From Rhizobium sp. (GTDB lineage Bacteria; Pseudomonadota; Alphaproteobacteria; Rhizobiales; Rhizobiaceae): a DNA stretch of 10,266 nucleotides. The DNA is taken from NCBI GenBank assembly GCA_003527225.1, contig DPXQ01000076.1, forward strand, positions 1,568-11,833, given 5' to 3'. A program made the translations under genes and the position numbers. This document shows, piece by piece, positions 1 to 6,359 of the stretch. The notes under the pieces are model-generated. The model worked only from the letters and a program-made list of their open reading frames with translations, made no database searches and was not told the DNA's origin. Position 1 is the stretch's first letter. Every line of letters starts with the position of its first letter.

Positions 1-1020
1 AAGAAACCGGCAGCGAGCACCTTCTCGCGCCGCAACCTCCTGAAGACCGCCGGCATTGCCGGCGCAGCGGCCGGTTTCGGCGCGCTGGCAGGCCGAACCG
101 GCTCCTATGCCATCGCCGGCAATCTCATTCCCATCAAGCTCGAATGGACCGAAGTCGCCGCCTGCCACTCGCCTGTCGGTTTCGGTCTCGCCAAGGGCAT
201 CTACGCCAAGCACGGCCTCGAGGTCGAGTTGTTCTACCAAGGCGCCAGCGGCCAGACGCTGATCCAGGCGCTTGCCACCCGCAAGGCGGAAGCCGGCCCC
301 GGCCTGCTCTACGACTGGCTCAAGCCGATCGAGCAGGGCTTCGACGTGAAACTCTTCGCCGGCTCGCATGGCGGCTGCCAGCGCGTCCTCGTCAAACCGG
401 ATTCCGGCATCAAGACCTTGACGGACCTCAAGGGCAAGACAATCGGCACCTTCGACGTCATGTCGCCTTCGCGTGTCGCCTTCTCGGTCGCTCTCGCCAA
501 GGCAGGCCTCAATCCGGAAACGGATGTCACCTGGAAGGTCTTTCCCTTCGACCTCGTCGCCGAAGGCGTCCTGAAGGGAGAAGCCGATGCCGTTGCTCAC
601 ATGGACCCCTGGGCCTATTCCTACGAGAAACAGCACGGCTTCGTGAAGATCGCCGACACCCAGACCGGCGCCTTCCAGGACCGCGTCTGCTGCGTTCTCG
701 GCGTCAACGGCGACTATTATGAAGCCAACAAGGACGCGATCAAGCGCGTCGCCGCCGCCAACCTGGAAATCCACCAATATACCGCCAAACATCCGGACGA
801 GGTGGCGAAGTGGTATTTCGACACCCTGAAGCCCGGCCTGCCGCTTGAGGATCTGACGGAAGTCCTCGCCTCGTTCACCTATCACGACCACTGGTTCGGC
901 AAGGACCTGCTGAAGGAGGTCAGGATCGGCTACGAGGATCTGAAGCTGACCGGCGTTGCCGATGCCTCGACCGATCCCGAGGAGATCGCCAACCGCATCA
1001 CCATCGACATCTTCGCGTGA
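1..1020 (+). CDS. ABC transporter periplasmic substrate-binding protein, Tat-type, 5'-partial
   Basis: The frame is open from base 1 to the TGA at 1018-1020, giving 339 visible residues; the start codon lies just upstream of the window. The visible N-terminus carries a twin-arginine motif (SRRNLLK, visible residues 9-15) followed by a small-residue hydrophobic stretch and a plausible cleavage site near AIA-GN (37-41), so Tat export to the periplasm is likely. The mature part has the layout of the NMT1/SsuA/NrtA-like binding-protein superfamily: a beta strand and a 'GFGLAKGIYAKHGLEVE' opening, a 'LTDLKGKTIGTFD' hinge segment, and 'GVLKGEADAVAHMDPWA' in the second lobe. It would capture a small anionic solute, by family a sulfonate-like or other organosulfur compound, for the permease and ATPase encoded next. 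Oddity: four cysteines (C55, C126 and the adjacent pair C230-C231) in an exported protein class that usually has few or none. Substrate is inferred only from family and neighbours. Confidence 0.88.
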   Translation, partial: KKPAASTFSRRNLLKTAGIAGAAAGFGALAGRTGSYAIAGNLIPIKLEWTEVAACHSPVGFGLAKGIYAKHGLEVELFYQGASGQTLIQALATRKAEAGPGLLYDWLKPIEQGFDVKLFAGSHGGCQRVLVKPDSGIKTLTDLKGKTIGTFDVMSPSRVAFSVALAKAGLNPETDVTWKVFPFDLVAEGVLKGEADAVAHMDPWAYSYEKQHGFVKIADTQTGAFQDRVCCVLGVNGDYYEANKDAIKRVAAANLEIHQYTAKHPDEVAKWYFDTLKPGLPLEDLTEVLASFTYHDHWFGKDLLKEVRIGYEDLKLTGVADASTDPEEIANRITIDIFA

Positions 1021-1027
1021 CCTGACC

Positions 1028-2026
1028 ATGAGCGAGGTCATCCGAAGCGACATCGATCTTCTGTCCGGGGCCGCAACGCACCGCAGAAACCTCTTGTGGC
1101 GCGACGGCCTTCTGGCCGCCGCGACCTGGGCGACCACCGCCGCCATCACGGCACTGCTGCCCGATGTCATCACATGGGGCGCGACCGGTCTGTTCGCCCT
1201 GGTGACCGGCGCCATCGCCGTTGTACTCCTGGCGCTCTCCGTCGCCGTACCGCAATCGGGTCGTTCGGCCAGAACCCTGCTCCACTACGGTCCATGGTTC
1301 ATAGCATTGGGCATCTGGCTTGCCGCTTGGGAACTGCTGACGGCCAAGCTTGGCTGGTTGCCCAAGCCGTTCTTTTCGCCGCCACAGGGGCTTTTGCATG
1401 TCTATGTGACGGATTGGGAGCGCCTGCTCGTCTGCGTGGCTTATACCGCCCGCCTCTGGGGTCTCGGCTTCTTCTCCGGCATCGTCGTCGGCTTTGCCGC
1501 GGGTGTCGCCCTCGGCTGGTCCAAGCGCTTCGCCTATTGGGGCATGCCGCTTTTGAAACTGATCGGGCCGGTCCCGGCCAGCGCCTGGATTCCTTGCACC
1601 TTCTTCATCTTCCCGAGCACGTTTCACGCCTCCATATTTCTCGTCGCGCTGGCCTCCGGGATCCCGGTCGCGATCCTGACCGCGGCTGGCGTCGGACAAG
1701 TGAACCGCGCCTATTACGACGTGGCCCGCACGCTCGGGGCCTCCAACCGCTACCTGATCTTCAAGGTCGCCATCCCGGCCTCGTTGCCCAATGTCTTCGT
1801 CGGCCTGTTCATGGGACTTTACTATTCCTTCGCCGTTCTGGTCGTCGCCGAGATGCTCGGCGCCAAGTTCGGCCTCGGCTGGTACCTGCAGTTCAACACG
1901 GCCTATTCGGCCTATGCCAATGTCTACGCAGCCCTGATCGTCATGGCACTGATCTGCGCCGGTCTCGTCCGTCTGCTGTTCGTCGCCCGCGATCGTCTCC
2001 TTGGCTGGCAGGAGGGAATCCTCTGA
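1028..2026 (+). CDS. ABC transporter permease (SsuC/TauC-like) with extended N-terminus
   Basis: This is a 332-residue inner-membrane permease of the binding-protein-dependent type. The EAA-like loop that docks the ATPase is visible at about 231-250 (DVARTLGASNRY...IPASLP), with the usual G237 and the trailing I-x-x-S-L-P. The conserved core, equivalent to a whole SsuC/TauC of about 250-270 residues, begins near residue 88. Ahead of it lie about 85 extra residues with two predicted membrane helices (about 28-44 and 51-74), which are unusual for the family. ATG 1028 is chosen because it lies 7 bases after the upstream stop; an in-frame ATG at 956 would overlap the binding protein by 65 bases. 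No clear Shine-Dalgarno precedes 1028, so translational coupling to the binding-protein gene is likely. The stop codon overlaps the ATPase start (TGATG). Confidence 0.9.
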   Translation: MSEVIRSDIDLLSGAATHRRNLLWRDGLLAAATWATTAAITALLPDVITWGATGLFALVTGAIAVVLLALSVAVPQSGRSARTLLHYGPWFIALGIWLAAWELLTAKLGWLPKPFFSPPQGLLHVYVTDWERLLVCVAYTARLWGLGFFSGIVVGFAAGVALGWSKRFAYWGMPLLKLIGPVPASAWIPCTFFIFPSTFHASIFLVALASGIPVAILTAAGVGQVNRAYYDVARTLGASNRYLIFKVAIPASLPNVFVGLFMGLYYSFAVLVVAEMLGAKFGLGWYLQFNTAYSAYANVYAALIVMALICAGLVRLLFVARDRLLGWQEGIL

Positions 2027-2817
2027 TGGCCCTGGCTCACCAACAATCCCAACCGGCAAGCCAGAACCTGGCCCTGGATATCGACCGGGTGTCGCATGCC
2101 TATGATCTGGGCGAACGGCTCCTGCCGGTCCTCGACAATGTGTCAATCACCGTGCAACCCGGCGAGTTCGTCGCGTTGCTTGGGCCTTCGGGCTGCGGCA
2201 AGTCGACATTGCTGCGCCTCGCGGCAGGGCTCGAACATCCGCGCCAGGGTGAATTGCGCGAAGACGGCGAAACCATCGGCGAACCGAACCCCGACCGCAT
2301 TCTGGTTTTCCAGGAGGCGACATTGTTTCCCTGGCTCACCGTCCGCAGGAATATCGCGACGGGGCTGGATGCCCGGGGCGTACTCAAGGAACAAGAGCAC
2401 CGGATCGACGAGGTGCTGAAACTGGTAAAGCTCGAAGCCTTCGCCGAGGCCTATCCGCATCAGCTGTCCGGCGGCATGGCACAGCGCGTGGCGATCGCCC
2501 GGGCGCTGGTCAACGACCCGAAGCTGCTGCTGCTCGACGAACCGTTCGGCAAGCTCGATTCGCTGACGCGGCTGTCGATGCAAAAGGAACTGCTGCAGCT
2601 TTGGAAGCAGACCGGCTTCACCGCCCTGCTCGTCACCCACGACGTCGAGGAGGCCTTGCTGCTCGCCGACCGCGTCATCGTCTTTTCCGACCGCCCGGCA
2701 CAGATCGTCGCGGAGGTAGACGTCGAGAAACCGCATCCGCGCCGGCGCGACGATGCCGAACTGGTGCAATTGCGACAGACGCTCCTCGAACAGTTGGGGG
2801 TGGCTCATGACGTCTGA
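2026..2817 (+). CDS. ABC transporter ATP-binding protein (SsuB/TauB/NrtD-like)
   Basis: A 263-residue cytoplasmic ATPase that powers the transporter encoded by the two genes upstream. All key motifs are present: Walker A GPSGCGKST (53-61), Q-loop Q96 in VFQEA, signature LSGGMAQR (147-154), Walker B LLLLDEP (167-173) with catalytic E172, and switch histidine H205 in VTHD. 'LFPWLTVRRNI' after the Q-loop is typical of the nitrate/sulfonate/taurine branch. ATG 2026 is preceded by AGGAGG at 2010-2015, with a 10-base spacing, and shares a base with the stop of the permease gene. The 3' end overlaps the next gene by 11 bases, indicating a co-translated operon. The family assignment is firm; the transported substrate is inferred. 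Confidence 0.93.
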   Translation: MALAHQQSQPASQNLALDIDRVSHAYDLGERLLPVLDNVSITVQPGEFVALLGPSGCGKSTLLRLAAGLEHPRQGELREDGETIGEPNPDRILVFQEATLFPWLTVRRNIATGLDARGVLKEQEHRIDEVLKLVKLEAFAEAYPHQLSGGMAQRVAIARALVNDPKLLLLDEPFGKLDSLTRLSMQKELLQLWKQTGFTALLVTHDVEEALLLADRVIVFSDRPAQIVAEVDVEKPHPRRRDDAELVQLRQTLLEQLGVAHDV

Positions 2818-3142
2818 GACGCGGCTCCCCGTGCTGCTGGCGACAATCGGTCTGGCCGTCACGGCACTTTCCGTTGGCTGGTGGTGGCTGATCTTCGGCA
2901 CGGTCGTCGAAAGCGGCTACATCACCCACGTCCAGGCGGCGAGCTGCCTCGCCGGGGCGTCGCCTCTCTGCAATCTCGCCCAGGCGCTCTGCACCAACGA
3001 CCACCTGTTCGGCATCCGCTGGTATGCGCCTGAAGCCTTTTGGGCCGGTGCCGCACTGCTGATTGCCGCCCTCGTGCATCTCGCGATCCGGACCGACAAC
3101 CGGCCCGCCGATCAAACCCACTCAACGGAGGTAGAACCATGA
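2807..3142 (+). CDS. Small two-helix membrane protein with three extracytoplasmic cysteines, function unknown
   Basis: A 111-residue protein I do not recognise as a named family. Two membrane helices are clear: about 9-30 (ending in GWWWLIF) and about 78-94. Arginines at 6, 71, 95 and 99 suggest both ends are cytoplasmic, leaving residues 31-77 outside. That loop carries all three cysteines (C47, C55, C62; spacing C-x7-C-x6-C) along with W72, Y73 and H66. The gene starts inside the last 11 bases of the ATPase gene and its stop overlaps the start of the sulfhydrylase gene (ATGA), so it is translated as part of the importer/metY operon. ATG 2807 is chosen because an upstream in-frame ATG (2753) would give a long overlap and a charged, non-membrane prefix. 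It may be an accessory subunit of the transporter, or may handle a thiol or disulfide; both are inference. Confidence 0.8.
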   Translation: MTSETRLPVLLATIGLAVTALSVGWWWLIFGTVVESGYITHVQAASCLAGASPLCNLAQALCTNDHLFGIRWYAPEAFWAGAALLIAALVHLAIRTDNRPADQTHSTEVEP

Positions 3143-4503
3143 CCATTCAGCAGTCGACCGACACCATCGTGCAATCGGCAACACCGCAAATTCCTGTAGG
3201 CGCACCGACCTTCAAGAGCCACCACCCGGAAACGCTGGCGCTCCATGGCGGCAACTTCCGCTTCGATCCGACGACCGGCGCGGTCGCCGTTCCGATCTAC
3301 CAGACCACCTCCTATCAGCTGCCGGGCACTGAAGGCGCCGACAAGCTCTTCGCCCTTGAGGCACCGGGCCATCTTTACAGTCGCGTCTCCAATCCGACCC
3401 AGGACGCCTTCGAGCAGCGCCTGGCGGAAATCGAAGGCGGTGTCGCCGCCCTCGCCGTTTCTTCCGGCCAGGCCGCGTCGGCCTTTGCCATCCTCAACCT
3501 CGCCCGGGCCGGCGACAACATCGTCAGTGCGGCCGGCCTCTACGGCGGGACCTGGGCACTGTTTGCGGCAACGCTCAAGAGCTTCGGCATAGAAACGCGC
3601 TTCGTCGACGCGACCGATCCGGAAGCCTTCGCCCGCGCCACTGACGATCACACTCGCGCCTACTATGCCGAGTCGCTGCCCAATCCGAAGCTCGAGGTTT
3701 TCCCCATCGCCGAGGTCGCCCAGATCGGCCGTCGTTTCGGTATTCCGCTGATCGTCGACAACACGGCGGCACCGCTCATCATCCGCCCGTTGGAACACGG
3801 GGCAGCAGTGGTGGTCTATTCGGCGACGAAATATATCGGCGGTCATGGGACATCGATCGGTGGAGCGATTGTCGACGGAGGGAACTTCCCCTGGGCCGAG
3901 CTCGCCCACCGGCAGCCGAACCTCAACGAGCCGGATTCGAGCTATCAGGGCAAGACGTGGATCGAAAAGGCCGACGCGATCGGCTTCTTCCCCTACATCC
4001 TCCGCGCGCGGGCGGTGTTGCTGCGCGACATCGGCGCAGCGATCAGTCCTCAGAACGCCTTCCAGCTGATCCAGGGGCTGGAAACGCTCCCGCTGCGCCT
4101 GCGCCAGCACAACGAGAACGCGGTCAAGGTCGCGGACTTCCTGAAATCGCATCCGAAGGTCTCGAATGTGATCTTTCCGAAGTTCCAGACAGGGCTCGCC
4201 GGCGACCGCGCGGCGAAGTACCTGAAGCCCGGGGCCTATGGAGCGCTCATCGGTTTCGAGCTCAAGGGTGGACGTGAGGCAGGACGCCGCTTCATCGATG
4301 CGCTTGAGCTATTCTACCACCTCGCCAATATCGGGGATGCCCGCTCACTGGCCATCCATCCCTCGACGACAACGCATTCCCAGCTGTCCGCCGACGATCA
4401 GCTCGCGACGGGAGTGACGCCGGGCTATGTCCGCCTTTCCATCGGCATCGAACATGCCGATGACATCATCTCCGATCTCTCCCAAGCGATCGAAGCTGCC
4501 TAA
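3139..4503 (+). CDS. metY: O-acetylhomoserine sulfhydrylase / aminocarboxypropyltransferase, PLP-dependent (MetY family)
   Basis: A 454-residue cytoplasmic enzyme of the Cys/Met-metabolism PLP family (aspartate aminotransferase fold type I). The family reaction is O-acetylhomoserine plus sulfide, or a thiol such as methanethiol, giving homocysteine or methionine plus acetate. Visible landmarks: the phosphate-binding Y80 and R82 in LYSRVSNPT, SSGQAA, the PLP-stacking Y135 in GLYGGT, D207 in IVDNT, the Schiff-base lysine K231 in SATKYIGGHG, and the carboxylate-binding R432 in YVRLSIGIE. The roughly 30-residue N-terminal lead makes it slightly longer than usual (about 430). ATG 3139 is preceded by GGAGG (3127-3131, spacing 7) and overlaps the previous stop. 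As last gene of an importer operon it would assimilate sulfur delivered by that transporter. Some segments differ from the MetY pattern I know (LPNPKLE, NTAAPLI), so a distinct subgroup or thiol preference is possible. Cystathionine gamma-synthase-type activity is the main alternative. Confidence 0.9.
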   Translation: MTIQQSTDTIVQSATPQIPVGAPTFKSHHPETLALHGGNFRFDPTTGAVAVPIYQTTSYQLPGTEGADKLFALEAPGHLYSRVSNPTQDAFEQRLAEIEGGVAALAVSSGQAASAFAILNLARAGDNIVSAAGLYGGTWALFAATLKSFGIETRFVDATDPEAFARATDDHTRAYYAESLPNPKLEVFPIAEVAQIGRRFGIPLIVDNTAAPLIIRPLEHGAAVVVYSATKYIGGHGTSIGGAIVDGGNFPWAELAHRQPNLNEPDSSYQGKTWIEKADAIGFFPYILRARAVLLRDIGAAISPQNAFQLIQGLETLPLRLRQHNENAVKVADFLKSHPKVSNVIFPKFQTGLAGDRAAKYLKPGAYGALIGFELKGGREAGRRFIDALELFYHLANIGDARSLAIHPSTTTHSQLSADDQLATGVTPGYVRLSIGIEHADDIISDLSQAIEAA

Positions 4504-4525
4504 CCAGATTTCCGGCAGCAAACAC

Positions 4526-4565
4526 GAGGGCCGGATGTGGATGTCACATCCGGCCCTCTGTTTTT
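4526..4565 (+). terminator. Intrinsic terminator after metY
   Basis: A perfect 13-bp stem (GAGGGCCGGATGT at 4526-4538 pairing with 4546-4558) and a 7-base loop are followed by TGTTTTT (4559-4565). This is a classic rho-independent terminator for the + strand operon, starting 22 bases after the metY stop. The T-run overlaps the stop codon of the convergent flavoprotein gene, and the same stem lies just beyond that gene's end, so it may also stop - strand transcription, although the T-run on that side is poor. Confidence 0.9.
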
Positions 4566-6039
4566 AACCCACTGACAGTTCGATACCTTCTTGCGGGAAG
4601 GAGCCCGCGACCTGACGGCTGGCCTCGGATTTCATCACGATTTCGGCGAGAGCGGTGCGCAGTTGATCCGCCACGAAGACTGCGTGGTCCGTGACCTGCG
4701 GCAGGCCCATCAGTTCGCCGAAAGTGCCGCGTGCCAACGGGCCGCCGATGAACAGGCCGGGCGCCACGTGCCCATCCGCACCGAGCGCGCGGGACCGATC
4801 GTCACACATAAGCCCGAGCCCGCTCGGGCACAGTGACAACTGGCCTCGCCGCCCAAGCTCGGCAAGGAATGGCTGCGACCCGAGGATGCTTCCGTGGGCC
4901 GGGCCCGTGGTCACGACGACGGCGTCGACCATCAGTTCGCGCTCGACATGGCGTCCCCTGAGCCTCACAACAATGCTCAAGGCATCATCCGTCCTCGATG
5001 CGGAGGCGATCGACGCGGCCAGGATCTCCAGGCGCCCCGTGCGGACTGCATGGTCCAGTACATTCTCGACCTGCGGCGCAATGCGGAAGCGGTGCGCATC
5101 CCAATAGGGACGCACGTGACGCACCAGCCGGCGGCGTTCCGAGAGGGGGAGCGTTCGCCAGATCTCCTGACCCTGACCACGAACCGCGTCCAGAACCACG
5201 TGCCAGCCGAGCCCCAGTTCACCGGTCTCGCGCAGCGTCTTGCGGATGCGTGACAGGAGTTGCGACGCGGATCGCGCCGGTTGGGAAACGAAGTCGCCAT
5301 AGGGATCGCCGGCGACTGCCGGATGGCCGCGCGACCGCAGGCCGCGGCGTGATATGGAAATGATGGGTCCGACATGACCGCGCTCCGTCAGTGCCGCCAC
5401 GACATCGGCCGAAGTCAGTCCATTGCCGACGATCAGCACGCGGTCTTGCTTGTCGATCATATCGAGAGCCCCGGCAGCGGTCGGATCGGTGATGTAGCGG
5501 GGATCTCCTGCAAGGGGCGAGAGCACACGTGGAGGTGAGGTTTCCGGGTGGCTGGTCGCCAGGACGATGAAATCCGCCTCGAGGTCCGATCCGTCGTCGG
5601 CGCTGACACGCCAACGACCGCTCGAACGCGTCATTGCGGTTACCCTTGCCTGTCGATGCTCGACCGCCCCGCTCGACAGCAGGGGGGCTATCTTTGCGTG
5701 AACATAATCGCCGAAAACATGACGGCGTGGAAAGGGTTGGCCATCAAGGGCAAACGCTTCGTTGTCACCAGCCAGGGCGTTCGTTTCCTCGATCCATCGG
5801 GAAAAGCTGTCCGGTTCATCCGGAAACAGGCTCATCTTCGATGCAGGGACGTTGATCCGGTTGGTCGGCTCCTGCGTGTCGTAGGCGAGCCCCTTGCCAA
5901 GTTCTGTCCGCGGCTCGAAGACGACGATGCGCGCCTCATGCCCCGCGCGAGCGCCATTTGCCAGATGCAGGGCGATTGCCGTCCCGGTAAAACCGCCGCC
6001 TATGATCGCAACGATGGGAAGGCGGGCGTAGGTTGGCAT
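4564..6039 (-). CDS. FAD/NAD(P)-binding flavoprotein, YdhS/COG4529-like
   Basis: A 491-residue protein with an N-terminal FAD-binding Rossmann fold: IIGGGFTG at 13-19, the ribose-binding E42 at the end of the second strand (VVFEPR), then GKGLAY (48-53) and 'INVPASKMSLFPDEPDSF' (62-79), both typical of the YdhS-like FAD-NAD(P)-binding group. An ATG-like motif variant, LATSHPE, is at 160-166, a second nucleotide-binding motif, IVGNGLTSAD, at 203-212, and a closing strand, VVVTTGPAHGS, lies near the C-terminus. ATG 6039 is chosen because AGGAG (6047-6051) sits 7 bases upstream; a TTG six codons earlier lacks support. It is divergent from tauA and convergent with metY, so a redox step in organosulfur use is plausible, but the family's reaction is not established. 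No signal peptide is seen; it should be cytoplasmic. A monooxygenase-like role is one option and thiol oxidoreduction another. Confidence 0.88.
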   Translation of the reverse strand: MPTYARLPIVAIIGGGFTGTAIALHLANGARAGHEARIVVFEPRTELGKGLAYDTQEPTNRINVPASKMSLFPDEPDSFSRWIEETNALAGDNEAFALDGQPFPRRHVFGDYVHAKIAPLLSSGAVEHRQARVTAMTRSSGRWRVSADDGSDLEADFIVLATSHPETSPPRVLSPLAGDPRYITDPTAAGALDMIDKQDRVLIVGNGLTSADVVAALTERGHVGPIISISRRGLRSRGHPAVAGDPYGDFVSQPARSASQLLSRIRKTLRETGELGLGWHVVLDAVRGQGQEIWRTLPLSERRRLVRHVRPYWDAHRFRIAPQVENVLDHAVRTGRLEILAASIASASRTDDALSIVVRLRGRHVERELMVDAVVVTTGPAHGSILGSQPFLAELGRRGQLSLCPSGLGLMCDDRSRALGADGHVAPGLFIGGPLARGTFGELMGLPQVTDHAVFVADQLRTALAEIVMKSEASRQVAGSFPQEGIELSVG

Positions 6040-6068
6040 TGTGGTTCTCCTGGGCAAGGCATGGGGAG

Positions 6069-6090
6069 AGGCGGTTGCGCGCCACCGCCT
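6069..6090 (-). other. Hairpin in the 5' leader of the flavoprotein mRNA
   Basis: A 7-bp perfect stem, AGGCGGT (6069-6075) with ACCGCCT (6084-6090), encloses an 8-base loop. It lies 30 bases upstream of the flavoprotein start codon and about 18 bases from its ribosome binding site. No T-run follows on the - strand, so it is not a terminator. It may only be a leader structure, and I could not match it to a known riboswitch. Confidence 0.35.
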
Positions 6091-6141
6091 GGTAACGGCA
6101 GGAAGCTATCCGAACTGGGGCCCCGGAAGAAAGCATGTATT

Positions 6142-6152
6142 TCTATAGAGAT
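6142..6152 (-). promoter_or_regulatory. Possible operator: ATCTCTATAGA element facing the flavoprotein gene
   Basis: On the - strand this reads ATCTCTATAGA and contains the 8-bp palindrome TCTATAGA (6142-6149). It lies in an AT-rich patch about 105 bases upstream of the flavoprotein start. The ATCTCTA core recurs on the opposite strand near tauA (6279-6285), also pointing towards its gene. Shared binding by one regulator is inferred from this mirror arrangement only. Confidence 0.35.
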
Positions 6153-6278
6153 TATTCATATTAGTTTCTTTTCTTGCCGCTTCCCTTTCCCCGATTCTGC
6201 CAGGCTGGATCGAACTTTCTTCAAAGCCGTCAGATGGGGAATTTCGTGGTCATCCGGCCCCATAAATGAGTTGGATTT

Positions 6279-6309
6279 ATCTCTACTAATTTGATGGATT
6301 AAATCATCA
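6279..6309 (+). promoter_or_regulatory. Possible tauA operator: ATCTCTA element plus 18-bp imperfect palindrome
   Basis: ATCTCTACTAA (6279-6289) repeats the core of the element at 6142-6152. Directly after it, TGATGGATT/AAATCATCA (6292-6309) forms a contiguous 18-bp imperfect palindrome with 7 of 9 positions complementary. Both lie 50-80 bases upstream of the tauA start in an AT-rich patch, a usual place for activator or repressor binding. The regulator is not encoded in the window. Confidence 0.4.
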
Positions 6310-6359
6310 TCCTCTCAATCGCGTACATTCATCGCGACTACCCAAGGAGAGGACACATC

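Larger units (their letters stand above)
6040..6359. promoter_or_regulatory. Divergent promoter region between flavoprotein gene and tauA
   Basis: 320 bases with no convincing gene. Two locally AT-rich blocks (about 6137-6175 and 6263-6310) stand out from the GC-rich surroundings and are where promoters and operators are expected. Each block contains an ATCTCTA element pointing at the nearer gene, and the right block also contains an 18-bp imperfect palindrome. The tauA ribosome binding site (AAGGAGAGG, 6344-6352) is strong. No clear -35/-10 pair at standard spacing could be assigned for either direction, so transcription may need an activator. In enterobacteria such genes are activated by CysB/Cbl (LysR family) under sulfur limitation; whether that holds here is inference. 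Confidence 0.7.

Noticed and set aside
998..2146. A long open frame on the - strand opposite the permease gene
   Set aside because: Its product is Gly/Arg/Asp-rich with no recognisable fold, and it lies antisense to a clear membrane permease. High GC with strong third-position bias creates such frames.
3112..4152. A 346-codon open frame on the - strand opposite metY
   Set aside because: Antisense to a well-matched PLP enzyme; the composition is Arg/Glu/Gly-rich low complexity and there is no ribosome binding site at a sensible start.
6039..6057. A longer flavoprotein starting at TTG 6057
   Set aside because: The ATG at 6039 has AGGAG at ideal spacing and begins right before the Rossmann strand; the TTG has no better site.
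5548..6294. A + strand open frame covering the flavoprotein 5' end and the promoter region
   Set aside because: The first half is antisense to FAD-binding motifs, the second half runs through the AT-rich promoter, and there is no recognisable protein similarity.
6040..6359. A SAM- or SAH-type riboswitch in the leader of the flavoprotein or tauA
   Set aside because: Considered because of the sulfur context. I could find only a simple 7-bp hairpin and no conserved core or pseudoknot I recognise. A covariance-model search (Rfam/Infernal) would decide.
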